Positions 17,974 to 26,994 of a stretch of 64,000 bases of DNA are shown here, in pieces. The first letter of the stretch is position 1. Each line of letters begins with the position of its first letter. The position numbers were made by a program, and so were the translations under genes. The DNA comes from Polynucleobacter sp. MWH-Berg-3C6. GTDB taxonomy: Bacteria > Pseudomonadota > Gammaproteobacteria > Burkholderiales > Burkholderiaceae. A model generated the notes under the pieces. That model saw only the letters and a program-made list of their open reading frames with translations, was not told the DNA's origin and made no database searches. The DNA is taken from contig NZ_JACVPN010000001.1 of assembly GCF_018881855.1 (NCBI RefSeq), positions 620,001-684,000 of the forward strand. The letters are read 5' to 3'.

Positions 17974-19173
17974 CTATAAAGATTGCAGGCGTTGTAGGGC
18001 GGTTGATAAGGTCTGCTCTTGTTTGGCAAAACAAAAGCGAACCACGCCAGATTCGGTAGGTTGATCATAAAAAGCAGAAACGGGAATAGCAGCCACACCC
18101 ACCTTAGTGGTTAGCCATTTACAAAAATCAGCTTCGTTTAATTTGGCCTCTGGAATATTGAGCGCAGAGTAGTCGGCACACTGAAAGTAAGTTCCCGGAG
18201 TTGGCAGCAATTTAAATCGAGTCTTTGCTAAACCTGCTCGGAAAAAATCACGCTTCGCTTGATAGAAAGCAGGTAGGTTTAGGTAGTGCGATGCATCTGC
18301 CAAGTAAGAGGCAAGACCATACTGCATTGGTGTATTAACAGTGAAGACATTGAATTGGTGAACCTTACGGAATTCTTTTGTGAGTGCAGAAGGGGCTGCT
18401 ACATAACCAACTTTCCAGCCTGTAACGTGATAGGTCTTGCCAAAACTGGAGATCAGAAAACTCCTTGCAGCCAACTCTGGATGGGAGGCAACGCTGTGAT
18501 GCATGGCGTCGTCATAGACCATATGCTCATACACCTCATCACTCAAAACCAGCGTAGAGGTATTTTTCAGTAATTGCGCTAAGCGATCTAAATCGGTTTT
18601 TTGCCAGACCATCCCAGTGGGGTTGTGCGGAGAGTTGATGATGAGTAGTCGCGTTTTAGAATTGATGGCTTTTGCGAGGGCGTCCCAGGGAATTTCATAG
18701 GAAGCTACTTGACCATTTGCATCACGTTTTACTTGAAGTGATACAGCGATTGTTTTACCACCTGCTAACTCGATTGAGGGTCGATAACTATCGTAAGCAG
18801 GCTCAATGATGACGACTTCATCGCCAGGACTGACGCATGCAAGGATTGTTGTCAGAATGCCTTGAGTGCCACCACCAGTAATCGTAATTTCTGAATCAGG
18901 GTCGTAGTGATGGCCGTAAAGATTTTCAATCTTCTGGCAAATACCATTTCGCAGTTCTGCAACTCCAATCATTGGAGGATATTGATTGCGATCGGCAAGC
19001 ATGGCTTCATTTACGCTGGTGATTAATTTACGGTCACATGGAAAGTCTGGAAAGCCTTGCCCTAAGTTAATTGCCTCATGTTCCGTTGCAAGCGCAGACA
19101 TGACGGTAAAGACGGTCGTTCCCACGCTGGGCAGACGACTCGGAAATGAGGGGGTGAGGGCTGACGCGGTCAT
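17974..19173 (-). CDS. PLP-dependent aminotransferase, methionine/aromatic type (YbdL-like)
   Basis: A 399-residue fold type I aminotransferase. The PLP lysine is Lys246 in ISSFGKTYHVTGWK; SPHNPTG (181-187), SDEVYEHMVYD and the C-terminal RFCFAK arginine are conserved. NLGQGFPDFPCDRKL near the N-terminus matches methionine aminotransferase YbdL and kynurenine aminotransferases. It probably converts methionine or aromatic amino acids to 2-oxo acids, as in methionine salvage. It is divergent from yaaA across a 59-base gap. Confidence 0.93.
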   Translation of the reverse strand: MTASALTPSFPSRLPSVGTTVFTVMSALATEHEAINLGQGFPDFPCDRKLITSVNEAMLADRNQYPPMIGVAELRNGICQKIENLYGHHYDPDSEITITGGGTQGILTTILACVSPGDEVVIIEPAYDSYRPSIELAGGKTIAVSLQVKRDANGQVASYEIPWDALAKAINSKTRLLIINSPHNPTGMVWQKTDLDRLAQLLKNTSTLVLSDEVYEHMVYDDAMHHSVASHPELAARSFLISSFGKTYHVTGWKVGYVAAPSALTKEFRKVHQFNVFTVNTPMQYGLASYLADASHYLNLPAFYQAKRDFFRAGLAKTRFKLLPTPGTYFQCADYSALNIPEAKLNEADFCKWLTTKVGVAAIPVSAFYDQPTESGVVRFCFAKQEQTLSTALQRLQSL

Positions 19174-19232
19174 TTAGGGCAGAGAAATCTAGTAGTCGCT
19201 AGAATGGTAAAAATACATAAACAAATTGTGCC

Positions 19233-20009
19233 ATGCTGATCGTACTTTCTCCCGCTAAATCCTTGGATTACAAGACCCCAGTGAAGGTCAAGGCGCCCAC
19301 CTTGCCTGAATTTGCTTCAGAATCGGCCAAATTGATTGCGGATCTGAAAAAACTCTCCCCCCAGGATGTATCCAAGTTAATGGGTTTGTCCGACCAATTG
19401 GCCGCCTTAAATGTGGGGCGTTACCGTGATTGGTCTAAGAAATTCACAGAAGAAAACAGCAAGCCAGCAATTTATGCTTTTGACGGTGACGTCTATGATG
19501 GCTTTGATGTGAAGACTCTCAATGCCAAAGCAGTTGATTTTGCTCAAGACCATGTCCGAATTCTGTCTGGTCTCTATGGCACCTTAAGGCCCTTGGATTT
19601 GATGCAAGCTTACCGCCTGGAAATGGGTACCACCTTTAAAAATGCAAGAGGCAAAGATCTGTATGCTTTTTGGGGTAATCGGGTGACCGATGCACTTAAG
19701 AAGATCTTAGAAAAGCAAAAGAAGCCTGTGCTGCTCAATTTAGCTTCAGAGGAGTATTTCAAGGTCTTGCAGCCTAAAGCATTGGATTGCCCGATTATTT
19801 CTCCGGTATTTCAGGATGCTAAAGACGGTAAGTACAAAATTATCTCGTTTTATGCAAAGCGAGCTCGCGGTTTAATGGCCCGTTATGTTGTTGAGAATCG
19901 CATTACGGATCCAGCAGATTTAAAAGGCTTTAATTTGGATGGTTATAAGTATTTTGCGGCAGAATCTAAGCCTGAAAAGCCAGTCTTTAGAAGGGCGGAG
20001 AAAAAATAA
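19233..20009 (+). CDS. yaaA: Peroxide stress protein YaaA (DUF328/UPF0246)
   Basis: A 258-residue protein of the YaaA family, which in E. coli lowers free iron and protects DNA during peroxide stress. The family start [16 protein letters not shown], the [10 protein letters not shown] block, [23 protein letters not shown] and NLASEEYFK are all present. Its stop overlaps the start of the next gene by one base (TAATG), implying coupled translation. Confidence 0.97.
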   Translation: MLIVLSPAKSLDYKTPVKVKAPTLPEFASESAKLIADLKKLSPQDVSKLMGLSDQLAALNVGRYRDWSKKFTEENSKPAIYAFDGDVYDGFDVKTLNAKAVDFAQDHVRILSGLYGTLRPLDLMQAYRLEMGTTFKNARGKDLYAFWGNRVTDALKKILEKQKKPVLLNLASEEYFKVLQPKALDCPIISPVFQDAKDGKYKIISFYAKRARGLMARYVVENRITDPADLKGFNLDGYKYFAAESKPEKPVFRRAEKK

Positions 20010-21220
20010 TGGCCGTACATCGCACTAAGTCTTCGCAACGTAGTTCACCTGAAGTTGAAAAGCTGGTTTCTGATGCGATCTCTTTGGCAGCCTCTGGCAG
20101 TCAAGTAGAGGATCGTTTCTGGGAGGAGCGTCTCAATGTACGCCTGATGCGTTTGCTCAAAAGTCAAAATCAAAATGTCATTGATGCAGCTTTAGACCAA
20201 ACCTTTCGTATCAATACAGTAGCGTTTGAGGTGCTTGCAGATTCAGCTGAAACTCTAGCGGAGTCGCTGAAGATGGAGCATGAAGGGCAGGAGTGGGATG
20301 TCCTCTTGCTGGCAATGCCAATTGTTGCTCACACCCGTTATCAAATTCCTTCTGGACCATTGCAGGCCAGCATGGTTGAGGCGACTGCACAAGCCTTGCA
20401 TTCTGCCATTGCAGCACCTGATACACGTCTGGCGATTGTTCCTTGGCTCTACAGTATTGATCAAATGCCGCATTCTCATTGCCAAACTCGCATCTTGACG
20501 GAGGCCTTGGCGAATGCTGCGATCTGTAATAAAGATGTGAAGCTAGAGTTACGGGATATGTCTGAGACGATAGCTGTCTTAGCAGATCCGCGTTTTATCA
20601 TTGCCGCCCTGAGCGCGCCGAGTGGAACGCCCATCTTCCGTTGGCAGGCCGAGCCTCCAGCACGTCAAGAGCGTGGCGTGAGTTTGATCGGTTGGCAAAA
20701 CGCCATGCAAGAACCGATTGCTGCTTTACTGCCTGGCTGCGAGTTCGAGCTTTTATTGCCGGAGTCTTATTTTACGAACTGTCGTTTAGCGGATAAACAT
20801 GTTCGGCCGCTGAGTATTCGGGCTGCGGTGAATTACTTAGAGAGTGGCTTAGGCATTCTTCCTGCTGGCTTATCTTGCGTAGTGGGTGCATTCGGCGAAG
20901 AGCAGGCAGATGAATACCGCATCTCCTTTAGTGCAAAAGGTTCTTCAGAAGTCATGTACGGAGTGATCTGGCCTTTGTATGACCGCGAGAGTGTGGCAAG
21001 CGATGCCTTAAATGACTTGTCAGATGATGAAAGCCCGATTAAAAAAATCTGCGATGCATTACATGATGCTGGTGTAGAGGATGTTTTTCGCCATGCGATG
21101 CTATTTGATCCAGAGCTATGCGATGACTGTGGAGCGCCACTATTTCCGGATAGATCGGGGGAGGCTGTGCACGCAGAGATGCCAGAAGACTCGCCAACCC
21201 AACAACCTTTATTTCATTAA
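20009..21220 (+). CDS. DUF2863-like protein of unknown function
   Basis: A 403-residue soluble protein. The opening SPEVEKLVSDAISLAASGSQVEDRFWEERLNVRLMRLL resembles the DUF2863 family of Betaproteobacteria, recalled from memory. No catalytic motif is recognisable. The C-terminus carries a single CxxC pair (Cys371 and Cys374, in CDDCGAPLFPD), half of a zinc-ribbon or a redox pair. It is translationally coupled to yaaA and ends before a strong terminator, so a role in oxidative stress is an attractive but unproven inference. Confidence 0.8.
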   Translation: MAVHRTKSSQRSSPEVEKLVSDAISLAASGSQVEDRFWEERLNVRLMRLLKSQNQNVIDAALDQTFRINTVAFEVLADSAETLAESLKMEHEGQEWDVLLLAMPIVAHTRYQIPSGPLQASMVEATAQALHSAIAAPDTRLAIVPWLYSIDQMPHSHCQTRILTEALANAAICNKDVKLELRDMSETIAVLADPRFIIAALSAPSGTPIFRWQAEPPARQERGVSLIGWQNAMQEPIAALLPGCEFELLLPESYFTNCRLADKHVRPLSIRAAVNYLESGLGILPAGLSCVVGAFGEEQADEYRISFSAKGSSEVMYGVIWPLYDRESVASDALNDLSDDESPIKKICDALHDAGVEDVFRHAMLFDPELCDDCGAPLFPDRSGEAVHAEMPEDSPTQQPLFH

Positions 21221-21233
21221 GAAAATAAACAAT

Positions 21234-21262
21234 AAAAAAGCCGAGAAATTCTCGGCTTTTTT
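21234..21262. terminator. Bidirectional rho-independent terminator
   Basis: GCCGAGA (21240-21246) pairs with TCTCGGC (21250-21256), with an A run before and a T run after. It lies between the DUF2863-like gene and the converging MliC-like gene and can serve both strands. Confidence 0.93.
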
Positions 21263-21282
21263 ATTAATGCGTTGAAGCAGAA

Positions 21283-21657
21283 CTAGTTCTGGACAAATGG
21301 CTCTGCACCAGCAAACAAATGGGGCAACTTACCAGTTCGCATATCTGCAGTTTGGCAGAAGTCAGCTAGTCTGACACCCGCTTTGATGTTAAACAGCATT
21401 GCCTTATTACCCAACACAACGAGGTCGTGACCACTGTTGGTATTTTTGTAACGCAGGCTACCTGGCAGTGAAGTTTGACGGTCTAAGTCATAGGTTTTGG
21501 ATTCCCAAGTTAAGCGAACTTTCTCGGTGGTTCCAGAAGTCTTGAACTGCTTGCTTTCACTGCAAGTCCATGTGAATACCTCTTCACTAGCGCTGACGTG
21601 CGCAGCAGCAAAGAGGCTGACTAGTACAACGCTAATAGAAAGAAGGTTTTTATTCAT
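21283..21657 (-). CDS. Small secreted protein resembling MliC-type lysozyme inhibitors
   Basis: A 124-residue exported protein. The signal peptide MNKNLLSISVVLVSLFAAAHVSA precedes a compact beta-rich domain with two main cysteines: TWTCSESKQFKT and LADFC near the C-terminus, plus YDLDRQTSLPGSLRY and VLGNKAMLFNI. This spacing resembles the MliC/PliC lysozyme-inhibitor fold (C...Y.L....SG.RY...A.L...C). The start at 21657 has AGGAA ten bases upstream and avoids overlapping mdh. It may be read through from mdh. Function by similarity of pattern only; there is no lipobox, so it would be periplasmic. Confidence 0.6.
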   Translation of the reverse strand: MNKNLLSISVVLVSLFAAAHVSASEEVFTWTCSESKQFKTSGTTEKVRLTWESKTYDLDRQTSLPGSLRYKNTNSGHDLVVLGNKAMLFNIKAGVRLADFCQTADMRTGKLPHLFAGAEPFVQN

Positions 21658-21670
21658 GTGTTTATTTTCC

Positions 21671-22660
21671 TTAAGAAAGCAAGTGCTTAACGCCAGCTTG
21701 CTCTTCAAGTAATTCGTTCAGGGTATGAGTCATGCGCTCACGGGAGAATTCATCAATCTCTAATCCTTCGATCATCTTGTATTCGCCGTTTTCGCAAACC
21801 ACTGGGAAGCCATAAATCACTTCAGCTGGAATGCCGTATTCGCCTTTAGAAGGGATGCCCATAGTGACCCATTTGCCATTGGTGCCAAGAACCCAATCAT
21901 GAATATGGTCAATTGCGGCATTCGCTGCAGAGGCTGCAGAAGACAAGCCACGAGCCTCAATAATCGCAGCACCACGCTTACCAACTGTTGGAATGTGAAT
22001 ATCTTTATTCCAAGCCGCATCGTTAATCGTATCTTTGACTGACTTGCCGCCAATCGTAGCAAAACGATAGTCTGGGTACATTGTTGGGCTGTGGTTGCCC
22101 CAAACAACAAATTTCTCAATGTCTGCAACAGGTTTGTTTAACTTGGCTGCCAACTGTGAGAGCGCGCGATTGTGATCCAGGCGTAACATTGCTGTGAAGT
22201 TCTTCGCAGGAATATCTGGAGCAGATTTCATGGCGATGTAAGCATTCGTGTTTGCTGGGTTACCAACCACCAATACCTTAACGGTCTTCTTAGCAACAGC
22301 GTTCAGTGCTTTACCTTGTGCTGTGAAAATTTGTGCATTGGCAGAGAGCAAATCTTTACGCTCCATACCAGGACCGCGTGGACGTGCGCCTACCAAAAGC
22401 GCTACATCGATATCTTTAAATGCTGTCATTGGGTCAGAATGGGCTGTCATGCCTGCCAATAGCGGAAATGCACAGTCTTCTAATTCCATCATGACGCCAG
22501 CTAAGGCTTTTTGAGCTTTTTCGTCTGGAATTTCAAGCAATTGAAGAATAACGGGCTGGTCTTTACCCAACATATCGCCATTGGCGATGCGGAATAGTAG
22601 GGAATATCCGATTTGACCGGCTGCGCCGGTTACTGCGACACGCATTGGGGCTTTTGCCAT
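21671..22660 (-). CDS. mdh: Malate dehydrogenase (NAD+)
   Basis: A 329-residue cytoplasmic enzyme of the LDH/MDH family, oxidising malate to oxaloacetate in the TCA cycle. The Rossmann motif TGAAGQIG is at residues 10-17; the substrate arginine loop [15 protein letters not shown], Asp162 (RLDHNRA) and catalytic His190 ([11 protein letters not shown]) are present. Length and motifs match the betaproteobacterial Mdh related to the eukaryotic cytosolic form. It is divergent from gntR, and a good sigma70-like promoter can be read at 22716-22745. Confidence 0.98.
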   Translation of the reverse strand: MAKAPMRVAVTGAAGQIGYSLLFRIANGDMLGKDQPVILQLLEIPDEKAQKALAGVMMELEDCAFPLLAGMTAHSDPMTAFKDIDVALLVGARPRGPGMERKDLLSANAQIFTAQGKALNAVAKKTVKVLVVGNPANTNAYIAMKSAPDIPAKNFTAMLRLDHNRALSQLAAKLNKPVADIEKFVVWGNHSPTMYPDYRFATIGGKSVKDTINDAAWNKDIHIPTVGKRGAAIIEARGLSSAASAANAAIDHIHDWVLGTNGKWVTMGIPSKGEYGIPAEVIYGFPVVCENGEYKMIEGLEIDEFSRERMTHTLNELLEEQAGVKHLLS

Positions 22661-22715
22661 TACTAATAACTCCAGGGGAAGGTTAATTAATCAAAACTTT
22701 TCTATTATCCATTCA

Positions 22716-22745
22716 AGTGTATGGACTTTAGCTTTACACTGTCAA
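22716..22745 (-). promoter_or_regulatory. Predicted mdh promoter
   Basis: On the minus strand a perfect -35 box TTGACA (22740-22745) is followed after 18 bases by TACACT (22716-22721) as -10. The start codon of mdh lies about 55 bases downstream. A second -10-like GATAAT sits nearer the gene at 22703-22708, so the exact start is uncertain. Confidence 0.5.
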
Positions 22746-22749
22746 TGAC

Positions 22750-22763
22750 GTCTTATATAAGAC
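22750..22763. promoter_or_regulatory. Perfect 14-bp palindrome, probable GntR operator
   Basis: GTCTTATATAAGAC is a perfect inverted repeat. It lies a few bases upstream of the predicted mdh -35 box and overlaps the likely -10 (TATAAG at 22756-22761, 17 bases from TTTACA at 22733) of the gntR promoter. This position fits autorepression by the GntR protein and possible control of mdh. The binding is inferred, not shown. Confidence 0.6.
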
Positions 22764-22810
22764 TAAAATTACCCCTGAATTTTATCTAATTGATATCGAC
22801 TGGAGTCAAT

Positions 22811-23548
22811 TTGTCAGAATTAAATGTGCCTGTAGCCTCATTTAGCCCCCTGTACGAGCAGATAAAGGCAATGATTTTGGCCAGATTGCAAGCCTCTGAA
22901 TGGCTTCCGGGGGCAGCTATTCCTAGTGAAATGGAGCTGGCAGCCCGCTATGCGGTTAGCCAAGGAACTGTTCGTAAGGCCATTGATGAGTTAGCCGCCC
23001 AAAACCTCTTGGTAAGGCGTCAAGGGAAGGGTACTTTTGTGGCTACCCACCAAGAAGATGACTGGCAATACCGTTTTTTACGCTTAGCCCCTGACTCTGG
23101 CGAAAAATTTCATCTGATCAACCAGTTCTTGGTTTGTGTCAATACCAAGGCTAGCCCATATATCGCTAATTTGCTCAAATTAAAGGCAGGTGATGCGGTC
23201 ATTCATATTGATCGTGTTCAGAGCTTTGCGGGCAAACCTGTTGTTTTTGAAGAGATTTGGCTGCCTGGAGCTCGCTTTAAGGGGCTTGATCTGGATGCTC
23301 TTCATGCCTGGCATGGTCCGGTATACGCTTTTTACGAGAGCCAGTTCGCTACGCACATGGTGCGAGCAGAGGAAAAAATCAAGGCAGTGGCTGCCGATGA
23401 AGTCTTGGCTGGGCACCTCCATTTGCCAGTGGGAGCGCCACTCCTATCTGTTGAGCGGGTAGCCTTTACCTACGGGAATAAACCAGTAGAAATTCGGCAC
23501 GCAAGATACGACACTTCTGAGCAGCATTACGAAAATAAATTGAACTGA
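22811..23548 (+). CDS. GntR-family regulator (HutC subfamily, UTRA domain)
   Basis: A 245-residue regulator: winged helix-turn-helix about residues 10-75 (LYEQIKAMILARL, PGAAIPSEMELAARYAVSQGTVRKAIDELAAQ, RRQGKGTFV) and a UTRA ligand domain about 90-235 with VFEEIWLPGARFKGL and VERVAFTYGNKPVEIRHARYD. I prefer the TTG start at 22811 because GGAG lies six bases before it; a TTG at 22790 has no ribosome site. Placed between mdh and sdhC, it is likely a TCA-cycle regulator responding to an organic acid; the effector is not known. Confidence 0.92.
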   Translation: MSELNVPVASFSPLYEQIKAMILARLQASEWLPGAAIPSEMELAARYAVSQGTVRKAIDELAAQNLLVRRQGKGTFVATHQEDDWQYRFLRLAPDSGEKFHLINQFLVCVNTKASPYIANLLKLKAGDAVIHIDRVQSFAGKPVVFEEIWLPGARFKGLDLDALHAWHGPVYAFYESQFATHMVRAEEKIKAVAADEVLAGHLHLPVGAPLLSVERVAFTYGNKPVEIRHARYDTSEQHYENKLN

Positions 23549-23680
23549 AAATATCCGTTAAAACCCCTATTTCACGCTTTTAAACACTAAAAAATCCACA
23601 CCACCCCTAAGGTTTCCAATAGAATATGTTGCGACACAACAAAATTACATTAAACCTCCACACAAACATAGAGATTGCAC

Positions 23681-24100
23681 ATGGTTGATACACAGCAAAA
23701 TGTAAAAAAAGATAGACCGGTTTACCGAAATATAGGTCTAGCGCAGCTCGTTAAATATCGCCTTCCTTGGGCTGGCAAAGTTTCCATTCTTCATCGCATT
23801 AGCGGTGCCGCATTATTCCTTTTGCTGCCATTTATCCTCTATATCTTTGATCAGAGTCTTGCCTCTGAGTTGAGTTATCAAAAGTTCCAGGCTTTCACTG
23901 GCAACATCCTCGTAAAAATAATTTGTCTTGGTTTGATTTGGTCATTCTTGCACCACTTCTGTGCTGGTATTCGCTACCTCTTGCTCGATTTAGAAATCGG
24001 AGTGGAGAAGTCTGAAGCGAATCGTTCCGCCATCGTTGTTCTATGTGTTGGCCTAGCTTTGACTGCAGTAGTCGGTCTCAAATTATTTGGCTTGTACTAA
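23681..24100 (+). CDS. sdhC: Succinate dehydrogenase, cytochrome b556 subunit
   Basis: A 139-residue inner-membrane anchor with three transmembrane helices. SILHRISG (36-43) forms part of the quinone site and HHFCAGIRYLLLD (91-103) carries the heme b histidine, both classical SdhC signatures. I take ATG 23681 as start; a TTG two codons earlier is less likely. It opens the sdhCDAB-sdhE operon, 132 bases after gntR, a gap that must hold the operon promoter. Confidence 0.96.
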   Translation: MVDTQQNVKKDRPVYRNIGLAQLVKYRLPWAGKVSILHRISGAALFLLLPFILYIFDQSLASELSYQKFQAFTGNILVKIICLGLIWSFLHHFCAGIRYLLLDLEIGVEKSEANRSAIVVLCVGLALTAVVGLKLFGLY

Positions 24101-24124
24101 GCGCACATTATTTAAGGAAATTTC

Positions 24125-24490
24125 ATGCCTATTTATCAAATTGGACCCAAGCGCTTAGTTGTAGGCGCGCATTACGGCCTTAAAGAATGGATCATCCAAC
24201 GTGTCACAGCGATTGTGATGGTGGTGTTTACGATTGTTTTGCTAGTTGACTATTGCATTACTGGTAGCGCAACTTACGAGGGCTGGTCAGGCTTGTTTGC
24301 TAATCAGTTCATGAAGTTGTTGACGCTTTTAGCGTTCATCAGTTTGTTCTATCACGCTTGGATTGGTATCCGTGACATCTGGATGGATTACATCAAGCCT
24401 GTCAGCATTCGTTTAACACTCCAAGTGTTGACCGTTCTGTATCTCGTAGCCTGTGCGGCCTATGCCGTCCAAATTTTGTGGAAAGTGTAA
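24125..24490 (+). CDS. sdhD: Succinate dehydrogenase, hydrophobic anchor subunit
   Basis: A 121-residue membrane anchor with three helices. YHAWIGIRDIWMDY (from residue 76, with His77 as the likely heme ligand) and the N-terminal HYGLKEWIIQRVTAI are the SdhD signature. It pairs with SdhC to hold heme b and ubiquinone and to anchor SdhAB. Gap of 24 bases from sdhC and 4 from sdhA. Confidence 0.95.
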   Translation: MPIYQIGPKRLVVGAHYGLKEWIIQRVTAIVMVVFTIVLLVDYCITGSATYEGWSGLFANQFMKLLTLLAFISLFYHAWIGIRDIWMDYIKPVSIRLTLQVLTVLYLVACAAYAVQILWKV

Positions 24491-24494
24491 TTCG

Positions 24495-26273
24495 ATGACT
24501 GGGATTCAAAAATCATTACCACGCCGCCGTTTTGATGCGGTAATTGTTGGTGCGGGTGGTTCAGGTATGCGTGCTTCATTGCAGTTGGCTGAAGCTGGCT
24601 TGAACGTCGCTGTATTAACCAAAGTATTCCCAACACGCTCACACACTGTTGCTGCACAAGGTGGTATTGGTGCTTCATTAGGCAATATGAGTGAAGACAA
24701 TTGGCACTATCACTTTTATGACACCATTAAAGGGTCTGACTGGTTAGGTGACCAAGACGTCATCGAGTTCATGTGTCGTGAAGCTCCAAAAGTGGTTTAC
24801 GAGTTAGAGCATTTTGGTATGCCTTTTGACCGTAACCCAGATGGCACGATTTATCAGCGTCCATTCGGTGGTCATACTGCCAACTACGGTGAGAAGCCAG
24901 TGCAACGTGCTTGTGCTGCCGCTGACCGAACAGGTCATGCCATGTTGCATACCTTATATCAACGTAACGTGCGCGCTAAAACCAATTTCTTTGTTGAGTG
25001 GTTGGCGCTCGATTTAATCCGTGATGATGAGGGCGATGTTGTTGGTGTTACTGCTCTCGAAATGGAAACTGGTCAGGTTTATATCTTAGAAGCCAAAGTT
25101 GTGATGATGGCAACCGGGGGTGCAGGCCGTATTTGGGATGCATCTACTAACGCATTTATTAATACTGGTGACGGTATGGGGCTTGCAGCTCGCGCAGGCA
25201 TTCCGTTGGAAGATATGGAGTTCTGGCAATTCCACCCAACTGGCGTAGCTGGTGCGGGTGTGTTGTTGACTGAAGGTTGCCGCGGTGAAGGTGGAATCTT
25301 GCGCAATAAAGATGGTGAGCGCTTCATGGAACGTTATGCGCCAACCTATAAAGATTTAGCCCCACGCGATTTCGTATCCCGTTGCATGGATCAAGAGATT
25401 AAAGAAGGGCGCGGTTGTGGCCCGAACGGTGACTATGTAGTACTCGACTTAACTCACATTGGCGCCGAGACAATCATGAAGCGTTTGCCTTCTGTTTATG
25501 AGATCGGCATCAATTTTGCAAACGTTGACGTTACCAAGGAACCAATTCCTGTTGTGCCAACGATTCACTACCAGATGGGCGGTATTCCTACCAACATCAA
25601 TGGTCAAGTAGTTGTGCCTGCTAATGGAATTCACAATGAAATCGTTAATGGCTTGTATGCAATTGGTGAGTGCTCTTGTGTTTCTGTGCATGGCGCAAAT
25701 CGCTTAGGTACAAACTCATTGCTCGATCTCTTGGTATTTGGTCGTGCAGCAGGCAATCATATTGTTGGTCTGAATTTGAAAAATCGCGAATTCAAACCCT
25801 TGCCTAAAAATGCTGGTCAGCAAACTATGGAGCGCATTGCGAAGTTGGATAATTCCACTTCTGGTGAGTATGCACAAGACGTTGCCAATGACATTCGTAA
25901 AACAATGCAGAAATACGCTGGCGTATTCCGCAATCAAGAGTTGATGGATGAAGGCGTTCGTCAAATGGCGAAGTTAACTGAGCGTGCGAAAAACTTGTGG
26001 GTTAAAGACAAATCTGAAATTTTTAATACTGCACGTATTGAGGCTTTGGAAGTGGCTAACTTGGTTGAGACTGCAAATGCAACCATGATTTCTGCGGCGG
26101 CTCGTAAAGAAAGTCGCGGCGCGCATTCACATGATGACCATCAAGAGCGCGATGATGAGAACTGGATGAAGCATACCCTTTGGTACAGCGAAGGCAATAA
26201 GCTGACTTACAAGCCGGTTGTATTAAAGCCTTTGACCGTAGAGTCCTTCCCACCTAAAGAACGTACTTTCTAA
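24495..26273 (+). CDS. sdhA: Succinate dehydrogenase, flavoprotein subunit
   Basis: A 592-residue FAD subunit that oxidises succinate to fumarate on the cytoplasmic face. The dinucleotide fold GAGGSG (19-24) and RSHTVAAQGG with the covalent-FAD histidine (His50) are present. The active-site blocks FWQFHPTGVAGAGVL and TEGCRGEGGIL, the HYQMGGIPTN segment and HGANRLGTNSLLDLLVFGR follow. I chose ATG 24495, since the longer frame would overlap sdhD. Covalent flavinylation depends on SdhE, encoded in the same operon. Confidence 0.98.
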   Translation: MTGIQKSLPRRRFDAVIVGAGGSGMRASLQLAEAGLNVAVLTKVFPTRSHTVAAQGGIGASLGNMSEDNWHYHFYDTIKGSDWLGDQDVIEFMCREAPKVVYELEHFGMPFDRNPDGTIYQRPFGGHTANYGEKPVQRACAAADRTGHAMLHTLYQRNVRAKTNFFVEWLALDLIRDDEGDVVGVTALEMETGQVYILEAKVVMMATGGAGRIWDASTNAFINTGDGMGLAARAGIPLEDMEFWQFHPTGVAGAGVLLTEGCRGEGGILRNKDGERFMERYAPTYKDLAPRDFVSRCMDQEIKEGRGCGPNGDYVVLDLTHIGAETIMKRLPSVYEIGINFANVDVTKEPIPVVPTIHYQMGGIPTNINGQVVVPANGIHNEIVNGLYAIGECSCVSVHGANRLGTNSLLDLLVFGRAAGNHIVGLNLKNREFKPLPKNAGQQTMERIAKLDNSTSGEYAQDVANDIRKTMQKYAGVFRNQELMDEGVRQMAKLTERAKNLWVKDKSEIFNTARIEALEVANLVETANATMISAAARKESRGAHSHDDHQERDDENWMKHTLWYSEGNKLTYKPVVLKPLTVESFPPKERTF

Positions 26274-26289
26274 GCGAAGAGAAATAGAG

Positions 26290-26994
26290 ATGAGTGATAT
26301 CCGTATATTTGAAATTTACCGCTACGATCCAGATGTCGATGCTGCTCCGCGCATGCAGCGCTATGAGTTAGAGCTCACTGGCGAGCGGATGTTGTTAGAT
26401 GCTTTGATCTCCTTGAAGAAGCAAGACGAAACCATTTCTTATCGTCGTTCATGCCGTGAAGGTGTATGCGGTTCAGACGCAATGAACATTAATGGCAAAA
26501 ACGGCTTGGCTTGTTTGACCAATATGTTGACTTTGCCTAAAGTCATCACATTGCGCCCATTACCTGGCTTGCCAGTTGTGCGCGATTTAATCGTCGATAT
26601 GACTTTGTTCTTTAAACAGTATTTGTCTATCAAGCCTTACTTGGTTAATGACAATCCCCCTCCAGAAAAAGAGCGTCTCCAGAGCCCTGAAGAGCGTGAA
26701 GAGTTGAATGGCTTGTATGAGTGCATCTTGTGCGCATCATGCTCAACTTCATGCCCATCATTCTGGTGGAACCCCGATAAGTTTGTTGGTCCGGCGGGCT
26801 TATTGCAGGCCTATCGATTTATTGCTGATAGCCGTGATGAGGAAACATCGCAGCGTTTGGATAACTTAGAAGATCCGTATCGTTTGTTCCGTTGCCATAC
26901 CATCATGAATTGCGTGGATGTATGTCCTAAGCACTTGAACCCAACGAAGGCAATCGGCAAGATCAAGGAGTTAATGGTTCGCAGGGCGGTATGA
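26290..26994 (+). CDS. sdhB: Succinate dehydrogenase, iron-sulfur subunit
   Basis: A 234-residue protein with three Fe-S clusters: SCREGVCGSDAM...NGLAC for 2Fe-2S, CILCASCSTSCPSFWWNP for 4Fe-4S and CHTIMNCVDVCPKHLNP for 3Fe-4S. It carries electrons from SdhA flavin to ubiquinone at SdhCD. The stop codon overlaps the sdhE start (ATGA). Confidence 0.98.
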   Translation: MSDIRIFEIYRYDPDVDAAPRMQRYELELTGERMLLDALISLKKQDETISYRRSCREGVCGSDAMNINGKNGLACLTNMLTLPKVITLRPLPGLPVVRDLIVDMTLFFKQYLSIKPYLVNDNPPPEKERLQSPEEREELNGLYECILCASCSTSCPSFWWNPDKFVGPAGLLQAYRFIADSRDEETSQRLDNLEDPYRLFRCHTIMNCVDVCPKHLNPTKAIGKIKELMVRRAV

